From: Leptolyngbyaceae cyanobacterium RM1_1_2 | GTDB lineage: Bacteria > Cyanobacteriota > Cyanobacteriia > Phormidesmidales > Phormidesmidaceae | Assembly (NCBI GenBank): GCA_012032345.1 | Contig: JAAUQI010000055.1 | Coordinates: 1-32,633, forward strand | Length of the DNA: 32,633 nucleotides | Reading direction: 5' to 3' | Shown here: piece by piece, positions 1 to 7,843 of the stretch | Layout: each line of letters begins with the position of its first letter | How positions within the stretch are numbered: position 1 is the stretch's first letter | The notes under the pieces: generated by a model | Database searches by the model: none | What the model was told of the DNA's origin: nothing | What the model saw: the letters and a program-made list of their open reading frames with translations, nothing else | Position numbers and translations under genes: made by a program

Positions 1-1257
1 TGTTCCAAAAACTGAACGACTACGTCGGAGCGGCCTTCTGCAATCTGAACTCGCTCCGTCGATTACCCCGTCTTGGCTGCTGCGAAACTGAGTAGCCGTA
101 ATTAGAAGCTGGAGCCTAGAGAGGAGTTCTCGATCAGACGGATTATCGGCTTCAATAGCGGTTGCGGCTAGCTGTTCTCCGGGCTGATAGATTTGACGAT
201 TGATGACCGCATCTGTAAAGACTTCGAGGCAGGGTTCTCCCCGCTCAATTACGCAGGGTTCGCCTACTACATAGTTGGCTGCAGACAAAAAGCGCACAAT
301 ATATTCCTGGCCGTCGCTGATGCGTTCGGCCAGCTGTTCGACGTCATTGCTGGCAATGCGGATAATCTGCTGGTCGGGCATTTCAGCGCTGGGGTTGATC
401 TGCTGTAGCGCAAACCAGTTGGCTTCTTGCAAAAGTCGGGTAACGACTGCTAGAGCCTGTTGCGGATCATTGACCTCGACAGCGCGAGCCACGAGTGGCT
501 CGTTGCGACCAATCGCTACGCTGCCCTGTCGCAGTCCTAAAAATTCTCGATCTAGCTGTTCAATCTGCTGCTCTAGGTAAGCCTGCTGATCCTGGAGCTT
601 TTGCAAACGGGTTTCGCGCTGGGCGATCGCCTGATTTCGCTGAGCAATTTCCCGGTCGCGCTGGCTGATTTCCTGGTCGCGCTGGTTGATTTCCCGATCG
701 CGTTCAGCAATTTGAGCGCGCACGGTAGCCTGCTGAGCTAATAAATTCTGACGTTCTGACTGCAAGCTACTAATGTCTGAGCGCAGATTTTGGGCCTGCC
801 CAGACACTGAGCGCAACTGCTGCTGAGTTTGGTTCAGCTTAGCCTGGGTAACGGCCTGACGCTCAACCACTGTTTGCAGTGAGTTGTTAATATTGCGCAG
901 ACGCTGGCGCGCTTTTAGCTGGTCTCTAACCGATGTCGCCAGTTCCTCCTCAACCCCTGATTTAGCCGACTGGGTCGCCCGCAGAGATTGGCGAGCCTGC
1001 TTTAAATCTTCCTGCAGCGTTCCTAACTCAAAAACCCCTGTCCTGAGCTGATCGCTGACGGCAAACAGCAGCGCTAGCGTTGTTGCTGAAACCACACTGC
1101 CTGTGAGAACGCTGATTACAGTAGCTGTTTGACGAGGCCGGAGGTTAAATAAAGTCAGTCTGGCCTTACCGACTCGCATACCAATGCGATCGCCGACCGT
1201 GGCGATCACACCCCCCAGAATTAGAACCGCCAAAATCAGGATGTAACCTGTGGTCAT
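1..1257 (-). CDS. DUF3084 domain membrane coiled-coil protein (3' end cut by window, frameshift near its end)
   Basis: Read on the minus strand from ATG at 1257, the protein starts MTTGYILILAVLILGG, one membrane helix. The motif RIGMRVGKARLTLFNLRPRQT follows at about residues 25-45, then a second membrane helix near residues 50-70. A long Gln/Arg-rich coiled coil comes next, with tandem repeats of the type RDQEISQRDREIAQRN, and then a folded C-terminal part. This order is that of the cyanobacterial DUF3084 family; its function is not established. It lies 48 bp downstream of ntcA on the same strand, so the two are probably cotranscribed. Near 56-58 the reading frame breaks: the family-like ending ERVQIAEGRSDVVVQFLE continues only in the next frame, so there is one extra base or two missing. 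The stop codon lies outside the window. Confidence 0.85.
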   Translation of the reverse strand, partial: MTTGYILILAVLILGGVIATVGDRIGMRVGKARLTLFNLRPRQTATVISVLTGSVVSATTLALLFAVSDQLRTGVFELGTLQEDLKQARQSLRATQSAKSGVEEELATSVRDQLKARQRLRNINNSLQTVVERQAVTQAKLNQTQQQLRSVSGQAQNLRSDISSLQSERQNLLAQQATVRAQIAERDREINQRDQEISQRDREIAQRNQAIAQRETRLQKLQDQQAYLEQQIEQLDREFLGLRQGSVAIGRNEPLVARAVEVNDPQQALAVVTRLLQEANWFALQQINPSAEMPDQQIIRIASNDVEQLAERISDGQEYIVRFLSAANYVVGEPCVIERGEPCLEVFTDAVINRQIYQPGEQLAATAIEADNPSDRELLSRLQLLITATQFRSSQDGVIDGASSDCRRPLRRSRSVFGT

Positions 1258-1305
1258 CAGCTAGAGAATGCAGTTCAAATTTCAGCGTACTGCATGTTTC
1301 TGAAA

Positions 1306-1983
1306 TCAGGTAAACTGCTGGCTGAGATTTACCGGGTTGTGAACGGTGATTTTTTTCTTGTGGATGGAAATCATGCCTTCCTGTCGCAGATCTCCTAGCA
1401 GGCGCGTTACCGTCACGCGGGTTGAGCCAATCGCTTCGGCGATCGCCTGGTGAGACAGCTTTAAGTCAACTGTAATGCCCTCAGCACTGGGAACGCCAAA
1501 ATCACGACAAAGAATCAGCAAAAAGCTAACCAAACGAGACCCCATATCACGATGGGCCAGAGTCTCAATCATCATTTCAGTCTGCAAAATGCGAGATGAA
1601 AGACCCCGCATCATATACATAGTCAGCTCAGGATTTTCTTCTAAAGCCTGTTCAACCTGTTCAATAGGCACTGAGAGCAACTCTACAGGGGTAAAGGCGA
1701 CCGCGTGGTAGAAGCGATCGGAACGGTTCCCCGTGATCAGCGACAAAACCCCAAAGACGCTGTTTTCTCTGAGCAGGGCCACAGTAATTTCTTCACCCGC
1801 CTCATAAACCCTAGAGAGTTTGACAGCGCCTCTCAATAAGAAATAGACCCTTTCCGCCGGATCCCCTGGGAAAAAGATAGTTTTGCCCCTTTCATAAGTC
1901 TCAACAACGGGCGGAAAAGCGCCTCCAGAAAGCTGACGAAATACGCTAGCTAGTGGCTTATCTTGCGTCACAACCATACCCAT
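1306..1983 (-). CDS. ntcA: Global nitrogen regulator NtcA (Crp family)
   Basis: The 225-residue protein has the N-terminal cyclic-nucleotide-like beta barrel with [20 protein letters not shown], the long dimerisation helix ([20 protein letters not shown]), and a helix-turn-helix with [19 protein letters not shown] followed by [10 protein letters not shown]. These segments are nearly identical to what is known of cyanobacterial NtcA, which binds 2-oxoglutarate and activates nitrogen-assimilation promoters at GTAN8TAC sites. Length is normal and no frame damage is seen. The start could be the ATG at 1983 or the in-frame ATG at 1977 (MVVTQDK, closer to the usual N-terminus). A perfect NtcA-type site lies 143 bp upstream (2126-2139), which suggests autoregulation. 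A DUF3084 gene follows on the same strand. Confidence 0.97.
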   Translation of the reverse strand: MGMVVTQDKPLASVFRQLSGGAFPPVVETYERGKTIFFPGDPAERVYFLLRGAVKLSRVYEAGEEITVALLRENSVFGVLSLITGNRSDRFYHAVAFTPVELLSVPIEQVEQALEENPELTMYMMRGLSSRILQTEMMIETLAHRDMGSRLVSFLLILCRDFGVPSAEGITVDLKLSHQAIAEAIGSTRVTVTRLLGDLRQEGMISIHKKKITVHNPVNLSQQFT

Positions 1984-2125
1984 AACCCATCAAGAGTAGC
2001 AATTTGCCGCTAGAAACTATTGACTCGTTCCTCAAAGACAACTCTGCATCCAGGCTGTTAAAGCTTACGGATGCCAAAGAATGTTGACTTTAGACCACTT
2101 AAGCTTAACTAACAGTCCCAATTTT

Positions 2126-2139
2126 GTATAATAAAATAC
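2126..2139 (-). promoter_or_regulatory. NtcA-binding site GTAN8TAC upstream of ntcA
   Basis: The 14 bases GTATAATAAAATAC match the NtcA consensus GTA-N8-TAC exactly. The site lies in the 374-bp intergenic region between divergent ntcA and fabI, 143 bp upstream of the ntcA start. Read on the minus strand, a TAN3T-type hexamer (TAAGCT) follows about 18 bases after the site, slightly closer than the usual spacing. Autoregulation of ntcA is known in cyanobacteria; use of this site here is inference. Confidence 0.6.
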
Positions 2140-2316
2140 TTATCTACTCAAAAAAACAGTCAAATCGAATCCTTTAAGTGATTCAGCTGATGAAATTAGC
2201 GTTGTGGGCCGGTCTTAGCTGCTGATAGCACCCCACAACTGGCTGTTCAAACGAAGATAGGCTGCTATTGTGCCAGCGTTTGATACCTATGCAGGTGTCC
2301 CCATTTTTGAGTATCC

Positions 2317-2336
2317 TCCATAGTGCTCCATAGTGC
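2317..2336. repeat. 10-bp tandem duplication upstream of fabI
   Basis: TCCATAGTGC occurs twice back to back, ending about 20 bp before the fabI start codon. It would lie in the promoter or 5' leader. Two copies only; it may be a simple slippage event. Confidence 0.7.
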
Positions 2337-2357
2337 TGATTCAATCAAGGGGGGATT

Positions 2358-3134
2358 ATGATTAACCTGACGGATAAGAAGGCGCTGGTTACAGGAATTG
2401 CCAATAACCGCTCGATCGCTTGGGGTATTGCCCAGCAGTTGCACACAGCAGGGGCTAATTTAGGCATCACCTATCTGCCCGACGATCGCGGTCGCATGGA
2501 AAAAAAAGTCATGGAGCTAACAGCCCCCCTGCAACCTTCATTGTTTTTGCCCTGCAATGTGCAAGACGAGCAGCAAATCAAGACTGCTTTTGCAGCCATT
2601 GCCGAAAAGTGGGAGCAGCTAGATATCCTGGTTCACTGCCTTGCTTTTGCCAACCGTGATGATCTCACCGGGGACTTCAGCGCCACTTCTCGTGAGGGCT
2701 TTCGCACAGCCCTTGAAGTCAGTGCTTATTCACTTGTGCAGCTAGCCCATCACGCCAAACCTCTCATGAGTAAAGGCGGCAGTATCATCACCCTCACCTA
2801 CCTCGGTGGGGTTCGCGTCGTGCCTAACTACAACGTCATGGGGGTTGCCAAGGCTGCCCTAGAGATGAACGTTCGCTATTTAGCCGCTGAGCTAGGTGTC
2901 CACAATATTCGAGTCAATGGCATTTCGGCTGGCCCCATTCGAACCCTGGCGTCCTCGGCAGTTGGCGGTATTTTAGATATGATTCACCACGTTGAGGCAG
3001 TCGCTCCTCTAAAGCGCACCGTAACTCAGACAGAAGTCGGCAATACAGCAGCCTTCCTTAGTAGCGAACTGTCTAGCGGTATCACAGGTCAAATTATCTA
3101 TGTGGACTCTGGCTACAGCATTATGGGGATGTAG
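2358..3134 (+). CDS. fabI: Enoyl-[acyl-carrier-protein] reductase (NADH) FabI
   Basis: The 258-residue protein has the FabI pattern: N-terminal nucleotide-binding segment KKALVTGIANNRSIAWGIA, a CNVQDEQQI stretch after the Rossmann beta strands, and the active site with Tyr148 (TLTYLGG), Tyr158 and Lys165 (YNVMGVAK, the Y-x6-K pair). The substrate-loop region begins NGISAGPIRTLASSAVGG. FabI performs the last reduction of each fatty-acid elongation cycle in the cytosol. The ATG at 2358 has a strong ribosome-binding site (GGGGGG, 3-4 bases away). Length is normal for the family. It is divergent from ntcA and ends before a strong hairpin at 3183-3221. Confidence 0.97.
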   Translation: MINLTDKKALVTGIANNRSIAWGIAQQLHTAGANLGITYLPDDRGRMEKKVMELTAPLQPSLFLPCNVQDEQQIKTAFAAIAEKWEQLDILVHCLAFANRDDLTGDFSATSREGFRTALEVSAYSLVQLAHHAKPLMSKGGSIITLTYLGGVRVVPNYNVMGVAKAALEMNVRYLAAELGVHNIRVNGISAGPIRTLASSAVGGILDMIHHVEAVAPLKRTVTQTEVGNTAAFLSSELSSGITGQIIYVDSGYSIMGM

Positions 3135-3182
3135 GTCTGTAGCTTTGAGCAAAAAGCAGTTAAAAAGTAATTTTTAGCAGAA

Positions 3183-3221
3183 AGGGCACCGACGACTGGC
3201 CGTGTTTCGTCTCGGTGCCCT
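3183..3221. terminator. Hairpin between convergent fabI and DALR-protein genes
   Basis: AGGGCACCGA (3183-3192) pairs perfectly with TCGGTGCCCT (3212-3221), a 10-bp GC-rich stem. On the plus strand no T-run follows. On the minus strand the stem is followed by T-rich sequence, so it would work better as a terminator for the minus-strand gene, although that gene stops 120 bp earlier. Likely a shared terminator. Confidence 0.6.
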
Positions 3222-3340
3222 AACTGGTTCGCTCCTCACACACAACTAAAAGTATAGAGCAAGGCTCTTGTGTTGTCACCCCTACACGCTGATTTGAATA
3301 GTTAATTTTTTTATCGCCCCGGATGATGAAGCTACATACT

Positions 3341-4357
3341 CTATAGCCCTGTGGGTGCTTCTAAGCCTAGAAGAGCGACCAGACAGTGCTTTAAGACGGC
3401 CCGGACGCTCAAAAGTAGCCTGAGATAGGTGAGCCTCTGAACTTCTCCCTGAACACAAGAGTACTGCCGACAAAACTGTTCAGTATGGCGACTCAAGGCC
3501 ATGATGTGAGTCAGGCAATGCCGCGCTGGCTGTTGCAAAGAGACTGAAAAGCAGCTATCAGTAGCTTCAACAAGGGCGTGGAGAAGATTTTGTTCGTACT
3601 CCGTCAGTTGCAGCGGTTCAATTTGGCCGATCGAGGTTTTAGCAGCGCGTAAGCACCCTGAGTGAGTTTGCTGGACTCGTTTTACTAGTAAGCAGCAGCG
3701 GGCGTAATTATACTGAAGCTCAAAGCAGGCTTCTGGAGTAAGCTGGGAGGCGTCAATTCGGGGAAAATACTTAAGACTGTGGGCTGTAGAATTTTGTATC
3801 CCCTGCTGCAAACTCTCATTTCTAGAAGATTTGTCCCAAAAATGATTGCACCAAAGAGCTATGCTTTGTGCTGTAAAATAAAACCGTAGCCAGCCCTCAG
3901 TAGTTGTCCTAATTTTGACATGTGACCAGATAGCGTTTATCCCGGCACCTGGAGCATACTGAAATATGGGACTGCCACTCGGAGCTGACTGATTGACTAA
4001 AAGCCAGCCAGCCAGATTTTGGTTGATTGTTTGAATAGGTTGATGGTAAGTATTTTTGAGCTTTAGACCAATGGGAGACTGATAAATAACCTGAATTGTT
4101 TTTTTTGTTTTTGAAACTGGAATATTTTGGATATCATTACTGGCACATACAAAGCAAAAGTTTGAGGAGTTGGCGACCCGATATTGAGGCGCTTGAATTG
4201 AGCAAGTGCTGTCATACAGAGCCTGGGATCGGGCCTGAACTAGAACCTGATGTAGGTGTGCCTTCAGCACCCATTTTAGTGAAAGGTACGTCATAAACCA
4301 CAGTTGATTACTGTTTCCCTTAAACTTAGAAACAAGCTTTTTAAAAATGGTTTTCAT
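3341..4357 (-). CDS. Stand-alone DALR (arginyl-tRNA synthetase anticodon-binding-like) domain protein
   Basis: The 338-residue protein has no aminoacyl-tRNA synthetase catalytic domain (no HIGH or KMSKS motif). Its C-terminal third, about residues 215-338, follows the helical DALR domain of arginyl-tRNA synthetase: FELQYNYARCCLLVKRV, then LTEYEQNLLHALVEA, HCLTHIMALSRHTEQFCRQY, and the ending RLLLSVRAVLKHCLVALLGLEAP, close to the typical ArgRS C-terminus. The middle (about 125-180) contains a GWLRFYFTAQSIALW segment that resembles cyanobacterial DALR-only proteins. The N-terminal 60 residues are basic. Its function is unknown; binding of tRNA or another RNA is only suggested by the fold. It converges on fabI. 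Confidence 0.7.
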   Translation of the reverse strand: MKTIFKKLVSKFKGNSNQLWFMTYLSLKWVLKAHLHQVLVQARSQALYDSTCSIQAPQYRVANSSNFCFVCASNDIQNIPVSKTKKTIQVIYQSPIGLKLKNTYHQPIQTINQNLAGWLLVNQSAPSGSPIFQYAPGAGINAIWSHVKIRTTTEGWLRFYFTAQSIALWCNHFWDKSSRNESLQQGIQNSTAHSLKYFPRIDASQLTPEACFELQYNYARCCLLVKRVQQTHSGCLRAAKTSIGQIEPLQLTEYEQNLLHALVEATDSCFSVSLQQPARHCLTHIMALSRHTEQFCRQYSCVQGEVQRLTYLRLLLSVRAVLKHCLVALLGLEAPTGL

Positions 4358-4618
4358 TTTTGAGCTTTAGCTAAGCGCATCTAGCGATCGCAGCCTTGAT
4401 CCATAAGTCTTAGACCCGCTTGAGGGTGGGTGTTGAGTTCTAAAGACCAAATTTTTAGGAATGGCATCGTTAGAAGCGGCTGGCTCATGGCGATGATAAG
4501 ACAGCAATAGGGAAAGGCACGATCCACGCGATCGCAATTCTAACCGAGATTCGAACACTCAGGGTTTTGTCTAACTCTTCTTTTGCGCTAATTTGTATGC
4601 CTGCTCTACTTGTGAATT

Positions 4619-5362
4619 GTGAACTCTACTGATTCCTCAACCTTGCTGGGAGCTATGTATTCATCTTCTCAAACTGACAACGCTCGCCCCTTTCTGACCT
4701 GGCAAAGAATCTTAGACTGGGCGCAAGAGCACTATCGCTATCGGGTATTTAGTCGTGATGAAAAAGTGCCCGCCCGCTCAGGCTTACTTTATCTGGTGCA
4801 TCGAGGAGCAATTCGGCTTGTGGGCAACTCCCAGATTAGTGCCAGTCTGAAGCAAAAGCACAGCACCTCTCGTATCCCCTTAGTAGCAGCAGAGGAAGCA
4901 TTCTTAGGCTTTGTGGGTGCTGGTCAGCCCTTCGAAATTGTGGCTCAGTCTCCCTTCAACTTGCAGAGCTTTGCCCATATCGATCAAACAGCCGTGATCT
5001 GGCTTTACTGGCACGACTTAGACAACTGGCCCCACTTTCGCCGAGAGATTTTAGACGCTTTTCGCCATCAGCACCAGCGCAAGCTGCTGTGGCTGAGTAC
5101 GCTGGGGCAGCGGCGAACGATTGATCGTCTACTCGGTTTTTTGACACTGCTGATCGAAGAATACGGCGAACCCTGCGATCAGGGCTATTATCTTCCCTGG
5201 ACTCTGACCCATGCTCAAATTGGCAGCGCTATTGGGTCTACTCGGGTGACGGTGACGCGCCTGATGGGTAAGCTGCGACAGCGCAGTCTGATTCAAAACT
5301 ACGGCGACAACCTGATTTGTATGCCGACTGAGGCAGTGCAGCAGCGGGTAGAGATGGGCTGA
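4619..5362 (+). CDS. Crp/Fnr-family transcriptional regulator (cyanobacterial NtcA/Crp paralogue)
   Basis: The protein (247 residues from the GTG at 4619, 235 from the ATG at 4655) has an N-terminal segment RPFLTWQRILDWAQEHYRYR and a beta-barrel core with GLLYLVHRGAIRLVG. A Trp/His-rich stretch follows (AVIWLYWHDLDNWPHFRRE), then a helix with RRTIDRLLGFLTLLIEEYGEP and a winged helix with [20 protein letters not shown]. The helix-turn-helix is nearly that of NtcA, so its DNA target may resemble the NtcA site, but the ligand pocket differs and the effector is unknown. The start is uncertain: a GGGAG lies only 2 bases before the ATG at 4655, too close for a good ribosome-binding site. A monocistronic location is likely. 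Confidence 0.85.
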   Translation: MNSTDSSTLLGAMYSSSQTDNARPFLTWQRILDWAQEHYRYRVFSRDEKVPARSGLLYLVHRGAIRLVGNSQISASLKQKHSTSRIPLVAAEEAFLGFVGAGQPFEIVAQSPFNLQSFAHIDQTAVIWLYWHDLDNWPHFRREILDAFRHQHQRKLLWLSTLGQRRTIDRLLGFLTLLIEEYGEPCDQGYYLPWTLTHAQIGSAIGSTRVTVTRLMGKLRQRSLIQNYGDNLICMPTEAVQQRVEMG

Positions 5363-5554
5363 GCCAGCTAGCCGCTAATCTCGAAGCCAATTTGTTACAA
5401 CGGTTACCCGATCGCATTCAGTAAGTTCAGTTTGTGTGAAGCTAGCCGCGCTCTGCTTTCTCTAGTGTCAAACTAGAAGTAGGTAGACTCCTGAGAGTGA
5501 ACCTAAGCCATACCCCACCAGAATAAATAGGGCCGACCAAGCTTTGATGCCTGC

Positions 5555-6157
5555 GTGATTATTACCGAACTTTTGGCTGTACTTTCTATTTCAGCGGCAG
5601 TAGGATTACGCTTAGCGCTGCCGCTGCTGCTGATTGGCTTGCTGTCTGGGCCTTCTCTATGGTCTAATGTCCCCATTTTGTCGCAGCTTTCTCCTTCGCT
5701 GGTTGTGGGTGTTTTAGCAAGCTGGTCGCTGTGTGAACTGGTGGTTTCTAAGGATCTTGGCAGCCGTCAGATGCTGCAGAATGTTGAACTGCTTTTTAGC
5801 CCCTTTGTCGGCGCGATCGCTGGCATTGCAATCGCCCGCACGGTGGGCCTTTCTGGCTGGCTAGCAGGGCTGGTGGGTCTGGTGGGGGGGCTTTTGGCCT
5901 TGGTAATTCAGCTTTTTCAAACGGGCTGGCTATATCGTCCGCAGCGCCCTGCGGTCTGGCTGCTGTTTTTGCAAGATGCACTGTGCGTTAGCCTAGTGCT
6001 GCTGGCGTTTGATGCTCCCCAGCAGGGAGGGCTGATTGCCTTGCTGCTGCTGTGGCTGATTATTCGCAACTCTGCTATTTGGCGGCACTGGTATCTTACA
6101 GCCAGAGCACCCACTGCTAAGAAGTCCCTACCGCAGCACCGCCAGTTTCCAGACTAA
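5555..6157 (+). CDS. DUF4126 family integral membrane protein
   Basis: The 200-residue protein is almost entirely hydrophobic, with about five membrane segments rich in Leu, Val and Gly. It has a conserved charged pocket, SWSLCELVVSKDLGSRQMLQN, near residues 57-77. A Gly-rich helix pair follows (LAGLVGLVGGLLALV). This pattern fits DUF4126, a cyanobacteria-rich family without a known activity. It starts with GTG at 5555. It stands alone on the plus strand, with a pair of palindromic repeats (6166-6260) between it and convergent hemH. Confidence 0.75.
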   Translation: MIITELLAVLSISAAVGLRLALPLLLIGLLSGPSLWSNVPILSQLSPSLVVGVLASWSLCELVVSKDLGSRQMLQNVELLFSPFVGAIAGIAIARTVGLSGWLAGLVGLVGGLLALVIQLFQTGWLYRPQRPAVWLLFLQDALCVSLVLLAFDAPQQGGLIALLLLWLIIRNSAIWRHWYLTARAPTAKKSLPQHRQFPD

Positions 6158-6165
6158 TTCCTCAG

Positions 6166-6260
6166 TTTGTAGTTAGCACTTCAGTGCCAAATCTCTAACT
6201 ACGACCCTTGGCTTTTAGCTAGAGTCTGTTGGTATTCCAGCGCTAAAGCGCTGACTACGA
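6166..6260. repeat. Two copies of a dispersed palindromic repeat
   Basis: Copy 1 (6166-6202) contains GTAGTTAG pairing with CTAACTAC and an inner GCAC/GTGC hairpin. Copy 2 (6238-6260, opposite orientation) contains CAGCGCT-AA-AGCGCTG. After each copy comes a similar ACTACGA...TTTTAGCT tail (6200-6220 and 6254-6274). On the minus strand copy 2 matches 15778-15800 at 21 of 23 positions, so this is one repeat family found at two distant loci. It may also serve as the terminator between the convergent DUF4126 and hemH genes. Confidence 0.7.
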
Positions 6261-6304
6261 GCCTCAATTTTTAGCTGGGGCACTGCACCATCATCTCTAT
6301 TCGC

Positions 6305-7468
6305 TCAGAGCAGACCAACAAAGTGCAGCGGCCCGTGACCGCTTACCAGCTCTAATAGCAGCGCCAGAAAGCCCACCATTGCCAAGCGCCCGTTCCAGAT
6401 CTCAGCAATAGGCGTCATGCCCCAGGCCGAGCGTTCCGGGGGGTACATCTTCATTCGCTTGTCGGGATGAACAACTTCTGAAAGCAGCCGAGGCGGGGCT
6501 GCTAGCGCCTCAAGAGTCATATCAGCTAAATCATTGATAAAGCCAGCGTGCGTATTCAGGGCAGGGGTTCGACGAAAATGTTCAATGCCAGCTTCTTCAG
6601 CGATTTCTCGGTACTCAATATCGATTTCCTGCAGCGTTTCAATGTGCTCTGAGACAAAGCTGATGGGAACTACAACCAAATTCTTGATGCCGCGCTCAGC
6701 TAAGTCTGCGATCGCATCTTCAGTGTAGGGCTGCAGCCACTCTACCGGGCCAACTCGGCTCTGATAGGCCAGGGTGTAGTCATTGGGGCGGTTTAACGCC
6801 TGTACAATTAGCTCCGTGCAGTGCTCGATCTCGCGCTGGTAGGGATCGCCTGATTCTTGAACGTAGCTGACTGGCACACCGTGAGCACTAAAGAAAATAT
6901 GACCTGCATCAGGCTCAGGCAGCTGATCAAGTTCTTGAGCAATCAGGTCGGCCATTGCCCCAACGTAGCCAGGACGGCTGTACCAGGAAGGAATTGCCGT
7001 GTATCGAATTCGATTCAGCGTGGGATCTTCTAGCCATAGCTGCTCTAGTAGCCGAAAGCTAGAACCGCTGGTGCTGATAGAGAACTGAGGGTAGAGCGGC
7101 AAAATCACTAGCTGTTCAATGCCATCGCGCTTGATCCGAGCGATCGCTTCTTCGGTAAACGGGTACCAGTAGCGCATGCCAATGTATAAGCTGGCGTCTA
7201 CGCCTTTTTGCTGTAGCGATAGCTGTAGGGCATTGGCTTGCTCTTCTGTAATCTGGCGGATGGGTGAACCGCCCCCAATCTGCTGATAGTTTTCCTGAGA
7301 TTTGCGAGCGCGCGAAGAGGAAATTAGCCAAGCTAGGGGTCGCTGCAGCCAGGGAAAGGGCAGACGAATAATTTCAGGATCAGAAAACAAATTGAACAGG
7401 AACGGACGAACATCTTCAAGCTGCTCTGGTCCGCCTAAATTCAGCAGTAAAACCCCAACACGGCCCAT
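6305..7468 (-). CDS. hemH: Ferrochelatase with C-terminal chlorophyll a/b-binding-like (HLIP) tail
   Basis: The 387-residue protein inserts Fe2+ into protoporphyrin IX to make haem. The ferrochelatase core starts [22 protein letters not shown] and contains the signature with the catalytic His ([19 protein letters not shown]) and [11 protein letters not shown]. After a short linker, the last about 45 residues carry a CAB-like motif [19 protein letters not shown], a single membrane helix. This two-part form is typical of cyanobacterial and plastid ferrochelatase; the tail is linked to chlorophyll-carotenoid binding and dimer formation. The frame is intact. It faces away from the recombinase gene at 7844. 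Confidence 0.96.
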   Translation of the reverse strand: MGRVGVLLLNLGGPEQLEDVRPFLFNLFSDPEIIRLPFPWLQRPLAWLISSSRARKSQENYQQIGGGSPIRQITEEQANALQLSLQQKGVDASLYIGMRYWYPFTEEAIARIKRDGIEQLVILPLYPQFSISTSGSSFRLLEQLWLEDPTLNRIRYTAIPSWYSRPGYVGAMADLIAQELDQLPEPDAGHIFFSAHGVPVSYVQESGDPYQREIEHCTELIVQALNRPNDYTLAYQSRVGPVEWLQPYTEDAIADLAERGIKNLVVVPISFVSEHIETLQEIDIEYREIAEEAGIEHFRRTPALNTHAGFINDLADMTLEALAAPPRLLSEVVHPDKRMKMYPPERSAWGMTPIAEIWNGRLAMVGFLALLLELVSGHGPLHFVGLL

Positions 7469-7843
7469 GATGATTTCAGTTCCCTTCGTCTCTAATAATC
7501 TTTGAGTATCGTAACAATTAATCTTATCCCTTGACTCAACTAAATTTTAGATCCCTTATGGAAAGGTTAAAATCACTATCGAGCTGGAAACCTGCTTGTG
7601 AGTTCGCAATCTGACTAACTGCCAAAAGTTTCTTGCGTAGATTGGGCTGAGGCCACGTAGCTTGCTTCGTGCAGGTTAACCCAACACTGGCAATGGTTTT
7701 GTTAGGTTAGCTATTGCTCTAGTATAGCTATGCCGTTAGGCTATGCCCAACCTAGGCTATGCTCAACCTAGGACAAAATAAGGGTTTCAAGAGTTTTGTG
7801 AGTCAAACAGGGTTGCAATAGATTTAACTTAATTAAAGACTTA
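7469..7843. other. hemH-recombinase divergent intergenic region with short repeats
   Basis: No credible gene is seen. A 16-bp tandem repeat with one mismatch (AGGCTATGCCCAACCT then AGGCTATGCTCAACCT) occupies 7738-7769. An imperfect inverted repeat AACCCAACA (7678-7686) and TGTTAGGTT (7700-7708) lies just upstream and uses related words. Promoters for both flanking genes must be here. Confidence 0.6.
7738..7769. repeat. 16-bp tandem repeat, two copies
   Basis: Two adjacent 16-bp units differ at one base and share the CCTAGG junctions. They lie about 75 bp upstream of the tyrosine recombinase start, where a recombinase operator or core site might be expected, but no such function can be shown from sequence. 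Confidence 0.7.

Larger units (their letters stand above)
1984..2357. other. ntcA-fabI divergent intergenic region
   Basis: This 374-bp stretch has no credible gene. It is AT-rich in the middle (about 2090-2165) and holds the NtcA-type site at 2126-2139. A perfect 10-bp tandem duplication (TCCATAGTGC twice, 2317-2336) lies just before the fabI ribosome-binding site GGGGGG at about 2350-2355. Promoters for both genes must lie here. Confidence 0.7.

Noticed and set aside
2281-2357. Riboswitch before fabI
   Set aside because: The leader shows only a 10-bp duplication and no stable conserved fold that I can recognise.
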